A program made the translations under genes and the position numbers. 64,000 bases of DNA from Enoplolaimus lenunculus (lineage: Eukaryota > Nematoda > Enoplea > Enoplida > Thoracostomopsidae), in assembly GCA_030248215.1 (NCBI GenBank), contig JASANG010001613.1, positions 124,001 through 188,000 of the forward strand, in the 5' to 3' direction. Shown in pieces: positions 1-19,770 of the stretch. Each line of letters begins with the position of its first letter. The first letter of the stretch is position 1. A model generated the notes under the pieces. The model had not been told where the DNA came from and made no database searches. It saw only the letters and a program-made list of their open reading frames with translations.

Positions 1-216
1 GGCTACGGACCTGTTCCAACCAAAATGTGAAACAAAAATAACAAAATAAAGAATTAAAAATGATAACTTTCGAGTCAATTTGAATGAATGTCTTAAATAT
101 CAAATAAGCGCTTTCACGGGTAAAGTTTGAGTTTGATTTTGGGCAAAATTTTGTAGCAGCGAGTAGCGATTGTGTTGAAAGTTCTGTTCGTCCGAAACAG
201 CGAAAAATGTTACTTA

Positions 217-425
217 CAGTGCAAAAAACGGTGTGTCAAATTGACTCTCTCCGAAATAGGCTCTACGGGACTACACAAACTGAGTCAAATTCGACTCCGC
301 GAGAGTCAAATTCGACTCATTGAGTCGCACGTTTGACTCTGGCGGAGTCGAATTTGACTCAGTTTGTGTAGTCCCGTAGAGCCTATTTCGGAGAGAGTCA
401 ATTTGACTCACCATTTTTTGCAGTG
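217..425. mobile_element. Fold-back MITE, near-perfect palindrome
   Basis: A 209-bp element flanked by TA on both sides. Ends are CAGTGCAAAAAA and its complement TTTTTTGCAGTG; the two arms pair over almost their whole length. Subterminal GAGTCAAATTCGACTC repeats give nested hairpins. A TA target site fits the Tc1/mariner group or a similar superfamily. No coding capacity. Confidence 0.85.
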
Positions 426-616
426 TACAAACCTACCATGATTGCGTGTTTATAGAAGTTATGTACGGCTGGTGATTTTGAAATTGCAAACTCAAAACAA
501 TGCGATATATTCTTTGCAAATCTCAACTGTGCTCGCAGTTTGTTATTTAAGTTATAATCAAATAATTGTAAACCCTTAAAATTCTTAATTGAAAGTATAA
601 AATTCAAAATTTAAAA

Positions 617-1693
617 TCTTTGAAAAATATTCAAAAATTGTTCATTGGGTTGAACTCAAGTAAAAATTTTGGATTTAAACTCGTTGAAAAATATTCAAAA
701 ATTGTTCATTGGGTTGAACTCAAGTAAAAATTTTGGATTTAAACTCGTTGAAAAATATTCCAAAATTGTTCATTGGGTTGAACTCGAGTAAAAAAATTTG
801 GATTTAAACTCGTTGAAAAATATCAAAAATTGTTCATTGGGTTGAACTCAAGTAAAAACTTTGGATTTAAACTTGTTGAAAAATATTCAAAAATTGTTCA
901 CTGGGTTGAACTCAAGTAAAAACTTTGGATTTAAACTCGTTGAAAAATATTCAAAAATTGTTCACTGGGTTGAACTCAAGTAAAAACTTTGGATTTAAAC
1001 TCGTTGAAAAATATTCAAAAATTGTTCACTGGGTTGAACTCAAGTAAAAACTTTGGATTTAAACTCGTTGAAAAATATTCAAAAATTGTTCACTGGGTTG
1101 AACTCAAGTAAAAACTTTGGATTTAAACTCGTTGAAAAATATTCAAAAATTGTTCACTGGGTTGAACTCAAGTAAAAACTTTGGATTTAAACTCGTTGAA
1201 AAATATTCAAAAATTGTTCACTGGGTTGAACTCAAGTAAAAACTTTGGAATTAAACTCGTTGAAAAATATTCAAAAATTGTTCACTGGGTTGAACTCAAG
1301 TAAAAACTTTGGATTTAAACTCGTTGAAAAATATTCAAAAATTGTTCACTGGGTTGAACTCAAGTAAAAACTTTGGAATTAAACTCGTTGAAAAATATTC
1401 AAAAATTGTTCACTGGGTTGAACTCAAGTAAAAACTTTGGATTTAAACTCGTTGAAAAATATTCAAAAATTGTTCACTGGGTTGAACTCAAGTAAAAACT
1501 TTGGAATTAAACTCGTTGAAAAATATTCAAAAATTGTTCACTGGGTTGAACTCAAGTAAAAACTTTGGATTTAAACTCGTTGAAAAATATTCCAAAATTG
1601 TTCATTGGGTTGAACTCAAGTAAAAAACTTGGATTTAAACTCGTTGAAAAATATCAAAAATTGTTCATTGGGTTGAACTCAAGTAAAAACTTT
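617..1693. repeat. 64-bp tandem satellite array
   Basis: About 17 head-to-tail copies of a 64-bp AT-rich unit containing TTGAACTCAAGTAAAAAC and TTAAACTCGTTGAAAAATAT. The central copies are almost identical, and the outer ones differ at a few positions and by small indels, the pattern expected from unequal exchange. Confidence 0.95.
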
Positions 1694-1867
1694 CGAACCA
1701 TACATATTGTACCATGAGCTTCATTGAGATTTAAAACTGTAGCGGACTTCACCGGAGTGAACTTCGAATTGAAAGATATTTGTGTCTGACAATAAGAAAC
1801 TTCGGTTGAATTTGATTTGTAAGAAAAATACTTTTGCCAATGTATTGAACTGATCCGTAACAGTGGT

Positions 1868-2125
1868 ATAAGCAGATTCTTAAGCCTATAAGAAAAAGCC
1901 TAAGCCTCAGTCTGAGCCTAAAGCCTAGGTGTCAGAATGAGCTTACACCTAAGCCTGAGCCTTAGCCTAAACGTCAAAATGAGCTTATACCTAAAAATGA
2001 TGTTAAGCGTAAGCGTCAGAATGAGCTTACACCTAAGCCAGAGCCTAAGCCTAAGCGTCAGAATAAGCTTACACCTAAGCCTAAGCCTAAACCTGAGCGT
2101 AAGCAAAAAATTACTGTAAAGCTTA
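1868..2125 (-). repeat. TTAGGC-like (CTAAGC) repeat tract
   Basis: Degenerate array of CCTAAG/CTAAGC words with interspersed TCAGAATGAGCTTACAC units, about 40 bp apart. It is the interior of a wider MITE family (compare 42109-42289 and 22003-22190), not a clean telomeric array. No gene is supported between 1.7 and 8.7 kb. Confidence 0.7.
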
Positions 2126-2639
2126 AGCTTACACTATTGAAGTGCCACACAAAAACGTTCCGCTCCTGATTTTAACGCTGGCCAAAAGTATATAAGTAAA
2201 CTATTTTCGTTGTATAACTCCATAAATTCTCAGTTAGTATCACCCGTGAGATTGCTGTATTAATGGCTGGGTTTCTGAAACCCTACTTAAGTATCATTTG
2301 GTACTCAAGTACGTACTAAGTAGTTTCGTTGAATAAATCTGATAGATTACAAATTAACCGTTCCGGTATATAAATTTTGGTCCAACTAGAAATTGCAGAT
2401 TCGCGGTGCCTCCTTAATATAAATCAAAACTATTACTTTTTTGTTATGACAAATGGCTCACAGTTGGCGTTAACCCGTTTTGTTCGAAAAGTTAAGTATT
2501 TAAGACAGCGACTTATGTACGTACTTAAGTATAACTTAAGTAAATACTTAGTAAGATTTCAGAAACCCAACCAGTGATTAATTATGTTAAGTACAGTTTC
2601 AGCTCTGACACCGATTTACATCGATTCATTCATTTCTTA

Positions 2640-3440
2640 TGAGGACATTTTGACTTTCCTCATTCATAAACATAAAAGTTTATCCAATTTTTTATAATTT
2701 TCTTTTTTGTTACATTTTAATAGCATCCAGGGTTTATTATTTTTAAACATTCAAGAAATTTTGACCAATCAAAATTCAGTATTGCTAAAAATAGCAATCG
2801 CCTAAGTGATTTCATTGGTAGTCGATAATGCGCATGCAGACATAACCAATCAAATTTTGTAAAACTCGTTTTTATAATCGTACGAGTGTTCTGTGATTTG
2901 TTAAACTGTGATTGGTTGTATCAAAGCAGCCAATAAAAATGCAGCGAAACTAAAAATAGATAATCACTGCAAACAATGGTGAGTCAAATATAACTCTCTT
3001 AGAAATAGGCTTTTCGGGACTACACAGAGTCCAATTCGATTTCGCTAGAGTCAAACGTGCGATTCTGCGAGTCGAATTTGTGCCAGTTTGCGCAGTCCCA
3101 AAAAGGCTATTTAGAAAAGAGTCAATTTGACTCACCATTTTTGCAGTGTACGAATGAGGTTTATTGGTATGCCACCCTACTCGTCCGCCTACTGGATATA
3201 AAACTGAAACTGTGTTTGGGATGAAAAACTAAAATTTATATACAGAGATTTCTGTATAAATGTTCTATTCATTTTAAAAACTGCAACGAATCCCATTCCA
3301 TCAAAATTCATCACGATATTTGTTCTTAGCTCAATTATTATTGGTCAAAGCGCAACATTGTATTAACCAATAAAATTTAAAACGGTCAAATCAGCCAATC
3401 ATATTCGAGCATTGCTAAAAATAGAACTAAATCTTCAAAT
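2640..3440. other. AT-rich stretch with CCAAT/ATTGG words
   Basis: No credible gene. Several CCAAT or ATTGG words lie at 2760-2960 and 3330-3410. The phrase TTGCTAAAAATAG occurs twice (about 2783 and 3412). A second fold-back MITE copy lies inside (2965-3148). Confidence 0.5.
2965..3148. mobile_element. Fold-back MITE, diverged copy
   Basis: Same family as 217-425: begins CACTGCAAACAATGGTGAG and ends CTCACCATTTTTGCAGTG, with internal GACTACACAGAG and complement. About 184 bp, older, with arm mismatches; TA follows the right end. Confidence 0.8.
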
Positions 3441-3457
3441 CAAAAATCTTACAATAT

Positions 3458-4060
3458 TTGGTTCGGTGTACAATCGGTGGTGTATATAAACCAGAAAATC
3501 AAAACCCAAAAATGATAAGCGCAACCGGTGCGAGTTCACAAAACAAAGACTGCCGTAAAGAGCGCAAACCGAGAACATTAAATCAGTGCGCGAACAACAG
3601 AATTGATTTTACCCCAGAGCTGGGTATGGCAATTTTTATACCAGGAATATGCCGGCCTACCCCAGCAAGAATAAAATTTTGCCTACAGCGTATATTCAAA
3701 ATCGAAAAGCTGATGGTAACCTTTTCAATACAGAACCTCACTCGTAAAACAACGAAACTTTATATATTGCGAAATTAAATTTAACACTGCATTTGCTTGC
3801 AATTGTAAGCATTTTAATATCTTGCAGTTTGTGCAGTTTTATAGCATCTGTCTCTGGTCTCGTAGTCTGAGGGTGAAAATCAACGCAGTGGCGTATAGTG
3901 AAGCTTGACCCAGAGTTTTGTGGGTGCTTATAAAATTTGGGTGGACTTTTGATTTATATGCAAGTTTTTTAATTCAGCGATTCAAGTGCAGAAAGGCACA
4001 ACCTAGACACATCCAGAAGGTTTTGAAGGGGGTCTCGCGGTATAGGCTTTTCTGTGGGAC
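3458..4060. other. No recognisable feature
   Basis: One 106-codon open frame (3458-3778, +) has no recognisable domain and no splice context. I see nothing else supported in this stretch. Confidence 0.4.
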
Positions 4061-4069
4061 TAGAAAAGA

Positions 4070-4170
4070 GTAAGCTTAAGCTTTAGATTAATTTTTTCTT
4101 GCTCGGCTTAGGCTTAGGCTTAGGTTAGTGTTAGGCTTAGGATTAGGCTTACGAATATGCTTATAATAGG
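4070..4170 (+). repeat. TTAGGC-rich repeat tract
   Basis: GGCTTAGGCTTAGGCTTAGG-type words, followed by GGGTTCCGCC. Fragment of the same repeat superfamily as 4265-4464. Confidence 0.6.
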
Positions 4171-4264
4171 GTTCCGCCTATGTTCTTTAAATTTGCCCGC
4201 GATATATAAAGAGTGGCAAATCGCTCGCGATCGAACACCGGACATATTTTTTTGGTAAAAATGT

Positions 4265-4464
4265 GGCCCATGTTTATTTTAAGGGCGTCCAGGTGTCTGT
4301 TGGGTCTACAAAAAAGTAGGTTTAGATTCTAGATTACATTTCTTTGATTAGGCTTAAGCTTGGGCTTAGGCTTAGGCTTAGAAACACATTTTTGAACCGC
4401 TTTGGGCTAATAGGCTTAGGAATACGCTTAATCTACTGTTACGCCCCAAAAAGTAACATTGGCT
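4265..4464 (-). mobile_element. GGCCCATG MITE with TTAGGC interior, reverse copy
   Basis: 200-bp terminal-inverted-repeat element. The left end GGCCCATGTT..TTTAAGGGCG pairs with the right end CGCCCC..AAGTAACATTGG. Flanks AAAAATGT and AAAAGTGT form an 8-bp target-site duplication with one mismatch. The interior is (TTAGGC)-like. An 8-bp duplication fits hAT, P or Merlin elements. Confidence 0.82.
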
Positions 4465-4780
4465 AAAAGTGTTGACAGAAATATTTTAGGTTTGGTTCCT
4501 GATGGAAGTGCCACGGCCTGGGCGGCTTCACGGGTTTCTGACTGTGGGAACAAATATGTTTGGAACCATCTATTTTTGGTCAAAGCTGGAGTTCCCACTG
4601 ACACCAAAAATATGAAAATATATTCACAGGCGTATATATCCAAAAATTAGCGACGTCGGGGCTGGCTGGGAAATGTTATGAAACGCAAAAATTGTATCTT
4701 TTATCACCAAAAAATTTTCTAACAAGAAAAATTGTACGGTTTTCTGTCAAAAAAATTTGTGAGGTTAAAAATTGTATTTC

Positions 4781-6670
4781 TTACGAAACGAACCTTACCA
4801 TTTTGTCACAAAAAAAATTCTGACGGTGGGCGTACGATCTCCCCTCTGGAACAGCTGGAGTGTACATTTGAAATAAGTAAAGTATATTAAGAAATATATT
4901 ATAATCTTTGAACGCCAAAAAGAGGTCAACAAAATGTTCCGGATGTTGGAACCGGAAGTGAACCAAAAATTCGGTTGAGTTAAGGCCAATGTTTAAATTT
5001 TAAAAGCGTATAAGCTTACTTGTATAGCCTAAAGCCTAAACAAATAGTCTTACGCTTAAATATTTTATTTGAGTTCATTGAAATAGACTCTTCAAAGCTT
5101 TGCATATATTTAATTCAAAACAGGCGATTTCGGAACGTTAAAAGAATAATAATTTACACTGCTACAGAAGAGCACACGCGTATTTTGCAACACCGTGAGA
5201 TGCACAAAATATTGTAAAAAAGCAGAAAATAGGCTTTTATAATCGTTTGAACCATTATGGTGCCGCTAAACGGTTTAAAAACTTTTAAAGTCTTCCGGCG
5301 CCGTCCGTCATCGTCTGTCAGCGTGGCGGTATCATGCTCCGAATGACCTTGTACGAAACCGTACGGTACCGGACGATGACACATGGTCAAGGCCAGCGCT
5401 ACACGACAAGTATAGCGGTGCCCTTACAATTATCGCAATAGAATACAAATAAAGACTAAACAATCCACGCAATTTTGTCATGTTGGCAATTGTATACGTC
5501 GCTCAGTTATAATGGTTTAGGCTTAGGTTTTAGGCTTATGTATAGACTGGTAAGGAAAATCGTTTATCCAATGGTTTAGTCTTAAGTTTTTTTATGCGTA
5601 AAAAGCTATAGCGAACGCAAGCCTACTTCAGTACAAGCTAAACCTACGCGTATTAAATGTAGGGGAATGCTGACAAGAGCCCTCAAGTTTGTATTTTACT
5701 CTCTTAGCACCTTGAATGCTTATCGGCAACAGCGGGGTTCGAGCGAAAGCTTCAAACGCGGCACTTGAATTTGGAGGCAGTACAAGTACGAATTTGAAAT
5801 ACAGTATCGATACAATTGAAAAGGTTTGAATTTTAAAATTTAAATTTCGTTCTGTCTAGAAAATACGAAGACCAGTTAAAATGTTCTGCTACACACTTGA
5901 TAGATATATTGTGTATTTGTTTACATTCGAGAGTGGTCTAGAAAACATATCCAGGTAAATCACCAGTACTGTACTGACCCGAATAAGAGGGGGATATTTA
6001 TTTAATTGGCCTCAAAAGAGGGTTTCCACCCGTTATTAGGTTTACGGACTGTTATTTATGTTTAACCCACGCTCTCTCCGCCACCTTTCGCTACTTAACT
6101 TTCAAAACTTTAGTACGCTATAAAGTTTCGAATTCAACTTTATTTTGTCCTGGAGTCATGTTTGCGCTACAATTGGGATAACTGACATTTATGGGCTCTA
6201 ATCAGCGGTTAAGGGACTCTATCCGCTTACGGACTCTTATTAAGGATACGAAATCCTATTGAGTGGGTCTCAAAATGGAGACCCTCTCTTATTACCACCC
6301 TATTTATTCGGGGCACTACAGTACTATATTCGAAAGCATTGTGGGCGTATGTCTATGTGTTCCGAAAAGACTGAATCAAATCCGTAATGGGAACCAGATA
6401 CGGACACCTAACCAGATCCAGGGGTGAAACATAGACCATCATGTGTGGTCTAAATTTTCTTTCTGTAAAAAGGGCCTTTTTGAATAAACATTGTGTAAAA
6501 ATTGCTTTATAATCAAATGATCAAAATTATTGAACAATTCGGCAAATGTATAGAACAGATGCCCTACACAGTAGTACAAGCATATTCTTAAGCCTAGCCT
6601 AGCTGCAGACTTAAAGTTTGAAAGTCAAATATTTTGACAAAACCACAGTTCCCATTCGAGTATTCGCACT
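4781..6670. other. Non-coding, scattered repeat fragments
   Basis: No gene supported. Contains small TTAGGC-type fragments near 5510-5660 and 6560-6600 and otherwise unique AT-rich sequence. Short open frames here lack similarity or splice context. Confidence 0.45.
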
Positions 6671-6689
6671 GCAAAACCGAATAGAAGCT

Positions 6690-8020
6690 GTCAATATAGT
6701 ATACACCCCAAAAACATTTCCTGATTTTCAAGAAATGTTTTCTTAATTTCAAGACAATTATTTTTTCATTCAGACTTCAGACATATATATTTCTTGAGTG
6801 CAAGGCATTATGCGGGGTTCACGTTATAACTGGGGCGGCTTGGGACACGTTTCGTCCCTATTAGACTATTGGGTCACATTTTGTCTACCCCATATCGTAT
6901 TCAAAAATTTGTATTTGTCTGCTAATATCATGTATAGGTCACCTTTTGATCTTCAATATCATATGATATTCGAGGTATTGTCTGCGAATATCATATGATA
7001 TATTTTCAAATGTCTGCATAGTTGAGGTAACATACCCAAATTGTCCTGTTGAATATCATGATACTAGAATTTGAAATTTGAAATTTTAAATTATCAAACT
7101 GTGATTTTAAACGATTTTGTGACGGAAACGATTTGCAGGCATGTATTTGGTATTTAAAGCACGTTTGTGCCTCTGCCGTCCAACTTTTTATTTATTTATT
7201 AGTACCCAAAGGTTACACTGACCCGCTGAATATCATATGACATTCGTTGAAATTTTGGAATATCATGTTATTCGCATAAATGTCCGACAGTGTCACTTGA
7301 CATACCGTCCCTTGTACACATTGATCATTTGAGAGCGGTGGTTTGTAAGCTAATGTCATATGACATTCGAGTTTTGTCTCTTGACTCGATATAAGAGCCC
7401 GAATTTTAAGGTTGACGTCGAATCAACATGGGACAAACCGTGTCCCGCCTGCCCCGGTTATAACGTGAACCCCGCATTAGTTTCTGAAATTTTTCGGAAA
7501 TATTTGTCTTAAATTTTTAACTATCAAATGTCTTAAATTTAAGAGCCTGTTTCGTAAACGAAGACAATATTTCTGAAATGTAAGACAAGTGTGTCTTTAA
7601 TAAGAGACATGATTTGCAAAATTTGTCGGGGAAGTTGCATTAAATTGGGAGCTATACTAAACTAAATTCCCTTGTTTTACAACCTAAGATACGCTCGAGA
7701 CGTAAAGTTAGGTTGGGAGGAGCCTGAGCTCAACCCAAATATCTTTGAAATTCAATTATTTATATACTCTCAAGAATATAAACGGAGTAACTTTTTTTAC
7801 ATAGAAAAAAATCTGAAAATTAGTCTTGAATATAAGACAATTGTTTATTGAAAGGAAGCAATTTATGTCTTATAAATTGGAAATAGTAGTTTCTTGAACA
7901 TAAGACAGTTTTATATGTCTTAACCATTTGAGACACAAGTTCCTTGAACGTTTAAAGGCAATAAAAGTCTGAAATATAAGACATTTGTATTGAAATTTCA
8001 AAACAATTTATTTTGTATGT
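6690..8020. repeat. AAGACA/TGTCTT word-rich region, split by a transposon
   Basis: Both sides of the 6811-7476 element carry frequent AAGACA/TGTCTT words, often as TGTCTTAAA or ATAAGACA, spaced roughly 20-60 bp. This suggests one older repeat of about 650 bp interrupted by the insertion. Not assigned to a family. Confidence 0.55.
6811..7476. mobile_element. PIF/Harbinger-like non-autonomous element
   Basis: 666 bp. The ends TGCGGGGTTCACGTTATAAC and its complement are perfect over 20 bp, and the pairing continues with one mismatch to GGGGCGG. The flanks are TTA on both sides, the target site typical of PIF/Harbinger. The interior has several copies of the palindromic word ATATCATATGATAT. No transposase frame. 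Confidence 0.85.
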
Positions 8021-8439
8021 AGTGTTGGCCACCATCATCTGATTAACTGACAGGAAAAAACTAATTGAGAACCTTTGACTTAAGTCAAAATTTGACTTAA
8101 GTCATGTTTTGGACCGCAGACCAATATTTGTTATAAACCGTTTGATGTTGTGCTTATTTTTTACGAATCTTTTCGCGAATCGCAGCGCAGCTTTCGTAAA
8201 GTTTTATATTATTTTGGCACAGTTTAGTTTTGTGACGCATGTATTGGAATGATATTAGTACTAGAACCCTTTAGTTTATTCACTTGGGATGAGTTGGGAG
8301 GTAGACTAACACGTATCGGCTATACCACGCGGTAATGTGATACTTAGCTAGGTGTAATTGTAAAAGTGGAATAATAAAATGAGTTATAGGTTTGGTTTAA
8401 ACCTAACAAAAGTAAGAAGTCACGCATTTGTTATGGGTG

Positions 8440-8772
8440 GTTCTACAATGTTGCGCTTGCCAGTGGCGTGCTCCGATAGGATGTAAGAGCACTGACGATA
8501 GAACAGCCTTATGCATATTGCATTGAGTACACAGATGTCGGGTATTACACGATAGAATACTCAAATGAACAGCACACACGTACAAGACACCACGTAATAC
8601 ACACAACACAGTAGCTACGCAGTACGCAGCGTAGTACACTGGTTAACAACGCATATTATAGCTAACACGAGTAGTTGAAACAGTGCCTCGAAAGCTCAGT
8701 TGTTTAACAGTTAATAAGATTTTTAACGTTATATGTATTAATTAAACATTAAAGCTTTTCAAAACATTGCAA
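8440..8772 (+). promoter_or_regulatory. Psn: Presumed Psn promoter / 5' UTR
   Basis: The sequence upstream of the presenilin ATG is unique and less AT-rich up to about 8650, then turns AT-rich. I cannot place a TSS; no clear TATA box. Assigned by position only. Confidence 0.35.
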
Positions 8773-16445
<7,673 letters not shown>

Positions 16446-16469
16446 CGAATTTCAATGGATGTTTGGCTG

Positions 16470-16626
16470 ATGTGGCTTTAAGGAACGGTATAGTGGTATA
16501 AGCTTATTCCTGAGTCTCAGCGTACGGATAAGCTTATAACTAGGCCTGAGCGAAAATTACTCTGAAGTTCGACCTTACATTGGAATCTCGGTGAAAAAAT
16601 CGTCGCCCCCCATAACGTAACATTGG
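16470..16626 (+). mobile_element. Diverged GGCC MITE in presumed Psn 3' UTR
   Basis: Begins TGTGGCTTTAAGGAACG, has CTGAGTCTCAGCG and AAGCTTATAACTAGGCCTGAG inside, and ends CCCATAACGTAACATTGGCC, a degraded match to the 42109-42289 family. It starts 25 nt after the presenilin stop codon. Confidence 0.55.
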
Positions 16627-17084
16627 CCGTGTGTTTGTGTTTATTATACATCTGTGTCGAATGAAAGTATTATTTCATTTAAAGTTTGCTTCTTCATGGG
16701 CCGAATTTATTTCTGCAGTTTGCCGCAGTTATTTCTTTTATCCTGCAACGCAGAGTCGTACCTCGACCGATTAGATTATAGGTCGTATATCACTACTGTT
16801 GCTACACACATAGAATTAATGCTCGGACCAAGGAAGTTCCTGTTTATTTTGATGAGTCGAAAAGCCGTGGTTTTGCATGCTAAGACACCTGAGGAAAAGT
16901 TAGTGTTCAGTATTTTGTAGTTTCATCATGTAAGTTTCATTTTTGTGCAAAATGATAAATTTTGCTAATTTTGCTTAATGGTAGTGCTTTTTTACGATTT
17001 TAATTTACAATGTGGGGAACTCGTTGAAAACCGTGGATTGGTCGTTACAAATCGAAGACTAATTTGGGGCACCATTATGGCAAA

Positions 17085-17597
17085 TGCGGGGTTCACGTTA
17101 TAACCGGGGCAGCTTGGGATATGCATTGTCCTTTAGACTATTGGGTAGCATTTTGTCTGCTTATAGATCTCATATTTAATAATTCATATTTGTCTGCTAT
17201 TATCATGTCTAGGCCACCTTTTGTTCGTCAATATCATATGATATTCGAGGTATAATCTGCGAATATCATATGATTCATTTTCAAATGTCTACATGTTTGA
17301 GGTAAAAGCCAAATAGTCTTATTGGATATCATATGGTACTGCAATTTGAAATTTTAATTCTTGAATTATGATACTGTGGTTCTAAGCAATTCATGATATT
17401 CGCATAAATGTCCCACAGTATCACGTGGCATACCGACTGTTGTACGCATTGAACATTTGAGACCGGTGGTTTGTAAGCTAATGTCATATGATGTTCGAGT
17501 TTTGTGTGTTGACCTGATATGCGAGCCTCAATTTTTACGTTGACTTCGAATCAACATGGGACAAACCGTGACCCGTCTGCCCCGGCTGAATCCTGCA
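17085..17597. mobile_element. PIF/Harbinger-like element, diverged copy
   Basis: Second copy of the 6811-7476 family: begins TGCGGGGTTCACGTTATAAC and ends CTGCCCCGGCTGAATCCTGCA, about 150 bp shorter. It keeps the ATATCATATGATAT words although the rest has drifted. Confidence 0.75.
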
Positions 17598-17599
17598 TA

Positions 17600-18185
17600 T
17601 AGGAGCGTAGTCAGGATTTCATTTCATGGATGACTACGTTTGAGAAAATTCTGTGATAAAAGTGATTTTTCTAAACTCCAGATACTTCGGAGGGTCTACA
17701 CACCTACTCCTCTTGTATAAGCCCCTGACCAATCAACTGCAGTAGCTTAACTTTGAGCTACATTTTGATTTGCTCGTGTTGTGATTTCTAAAATACAAAA
17801 ATAAATTTTATCATATCGTGTTGTTTGTTTCGCATAAATTGCTTTTCTGAGTGATAACGTAACCTGTATGTACTTTTATGGGTCAGGCTCGCTGCCGGAC
17901 TTCAAAGTCAAATAAAAAATTAGTCTTAAGCTTCAGTGAGTTTACTCTTCTGATCCCACAAAAAACGTTCCGCGTTTGGAATAAAGGAAGCATTAGACTA
18001 TTTAAGGATTGGTTATAAACTCGTGTTTATGCTGAGGCTTAGGCATATGCTTATACTACGGTTCCGCCTTGCATATTATTACCGTTCCGTCATGCATATG
18101 TAACCAGGACTGCATGTGTTTGCACTCCCGGGGTATATTGCTGTCCCGGAACAATGGGATGGCCTATACCGTAACAATGGCCGGC
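17600..18185. other. Non-coding; TTAGGC fragment
   Basis: No gene. 17905-18065 carries a TTAGGC/CTAAGC-type fragment with GTTCCGC ends. The rest is unassigned. Confidence 0.45.
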
Positions 18186-18188
18186 TTG

Positions 18189-18631
18189 TAGGGTGCAACC
18201 GGAGTCCGGTTCCGGTGGGAAAATGCGGTATTTTTCACTATCCGGTTCCGGTAATAAACCTGGTATTTTTTCGCCGGAACTTTCCGGTGTTTTAGGTATT
18301 GAAAATTTTTCTCATTTGAAAATTTAAGAAAAATTGGCATAATTATTCCAACTTATTTTTCTAAAATTGCCTGATCGTGTATTGTCAAATTGTGACATAC
18401 TCAATATTTTAGCATACATTTCCAGATACTGCGTTTGATTCATAATTTTAGTTTGCAAAATGGTGTGTTTACAACATTAAAAGCGATAAAATTGCGTTAA
18501 ATATGAATTTTTCGGTTACAAGGATTTTTTGTTTTTCGGTTCCGCTATTTTTTGATTTTTAGGTTTCGGTTCCGGTATTTTTTGATTTGTAGGTTTCGGT
18601 TACGGTATTTTAAAATTCCTGTTGCACCCTG
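18189..18631. mobile_element. CAGGGTGCAACCGG hAT-like MITE, older copy
   Basis: 443 bp, beginning TAGGGTGCAACCGG (first base changed) and ending GTTGCACCCTG, flanked by a perfect 8-bp duplication CCGGCTTG. The interior differs from the young subfamily and has several GGTTTCGGTT phrases. Confidence 0.85.
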
Positions 18632-18974
18632 CCGGCTTGATAATATGCGTATATGCTACTGTTGCGGCCCGGTTCTATTCATTGGTCAGTATTCTGTACG
18701 GTTGCTCAATCATTTAACCTCAATGGGTATAAATAATAAATGACTGGTGTTTATTGGTTTTATACATGTAAAATATGTCTTATGCTTTTTATTTGCCTAT
18801 TTTAAATGTCATGAATGGATTTGTAAATTGAAGTATATTTATTGAATGGAGTAGTTTTTATGTGTTTTTTTCGAGCCTGTCACGGTTATATAAATGAAAC
18901 TTAGAAAAACTATGAATGTGACAGTGTTTAGGTGATGTATATGCATGTTACTGGCCAGAAAACTGTATAGTTTC

Positions 18975-19497
18975 CAGGGTTTAACCGGATATCCATTTCC
19001 GGTGAAAATCAGTCTGTTTCCGTTATAGAAATAGCGGAATTATATATGCCATTTTTTCTTTGAAATCTTTGAACGACTGACAGGTGGGTGAATTTATGCA
19101 CGCTTCAATTGTGTTGGAAAAAAATAAAATATTTTTGAAGTTTTTATACTTCAATATCAGCTTCCGTTATTTTTTTACTATCCGTTTACGCCCTGATAGT
19201 TTCCGAATTTGCCGAATATGTATCCTAATTTTGAAAGTTGCAAGTTTCAGTTATATCTATAACTTGTTTCAGAATATCAACGCAATGCCAGCCGCATCAC
19301 TTTGACACGTTAATATATTTCGTGCCCGTCCTCAGTTTTGTGAGATTTGTGACCTGAAACAAAAAATTTTTATTGATATAAACATGATATTTAAAAAATT
19401 TTTAATGTTTAAAACTGAAAAAAAAAACATTGCCGAACACTGTTGGATTCGGCTTTTTTACAACCGAATCCGAATCCGTACCTTTGTAGCCACCCTG
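18975..19497. mobile_element. Possible old CAGGGT-type element
   Basis: Begins CAGGGTTTAACCGGATATCC and ends GTAGCCACCCTG, with CCGAATCCGAATCC near the right end. No target-site duplication seen. The right part resembles 39840-40080. Confidence 0.4.
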
Positions 19498-19707
19498 CGT
19501 GCAATATTTGTAATTTTTCGAATGACGATTAAATCAAGAGTCGGTGATCACAAGTGCGTGTAACCAGTAAGGTTGTGTTTGCTACGAAATGTACCAGCAC
19601 TCGTTGTGTTCTTGCCGTGCCATCCCTTAATTAGGGGGTCGATTTTAAAAATAAAAGCGGACCACTATTCAGTATAGTATAATTATGAAGGTGACAGTCT
19701 GAAAATT

Positions 19708-19770
19708 TTGACCTGACCCCAGCCTAATTTTGACCTGACCCCAGCCTAATTTTGACCTGACCCCAGCCTC
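19708..19770. repeat. 22-bp tandem repeat, 3 copies
   Basis: Three near-identical copies of TTTTGACCTGACCCCAGCCT plus AA. The flanks to 20620 contain no recognisable gene; open frames there are short and unrelated to known proteins. Confidence 0.85.

Noticed and set aside
617-1693. CRISPR-like array
   Set aside because: Units are contiguous with no unique spacers, in a eukaryotic sequence.
3458-3778. 106-codon frame as a gene
   Set aside because: No recognisable domain, no splice or promoter support, and a length expected by chance in a window this size.
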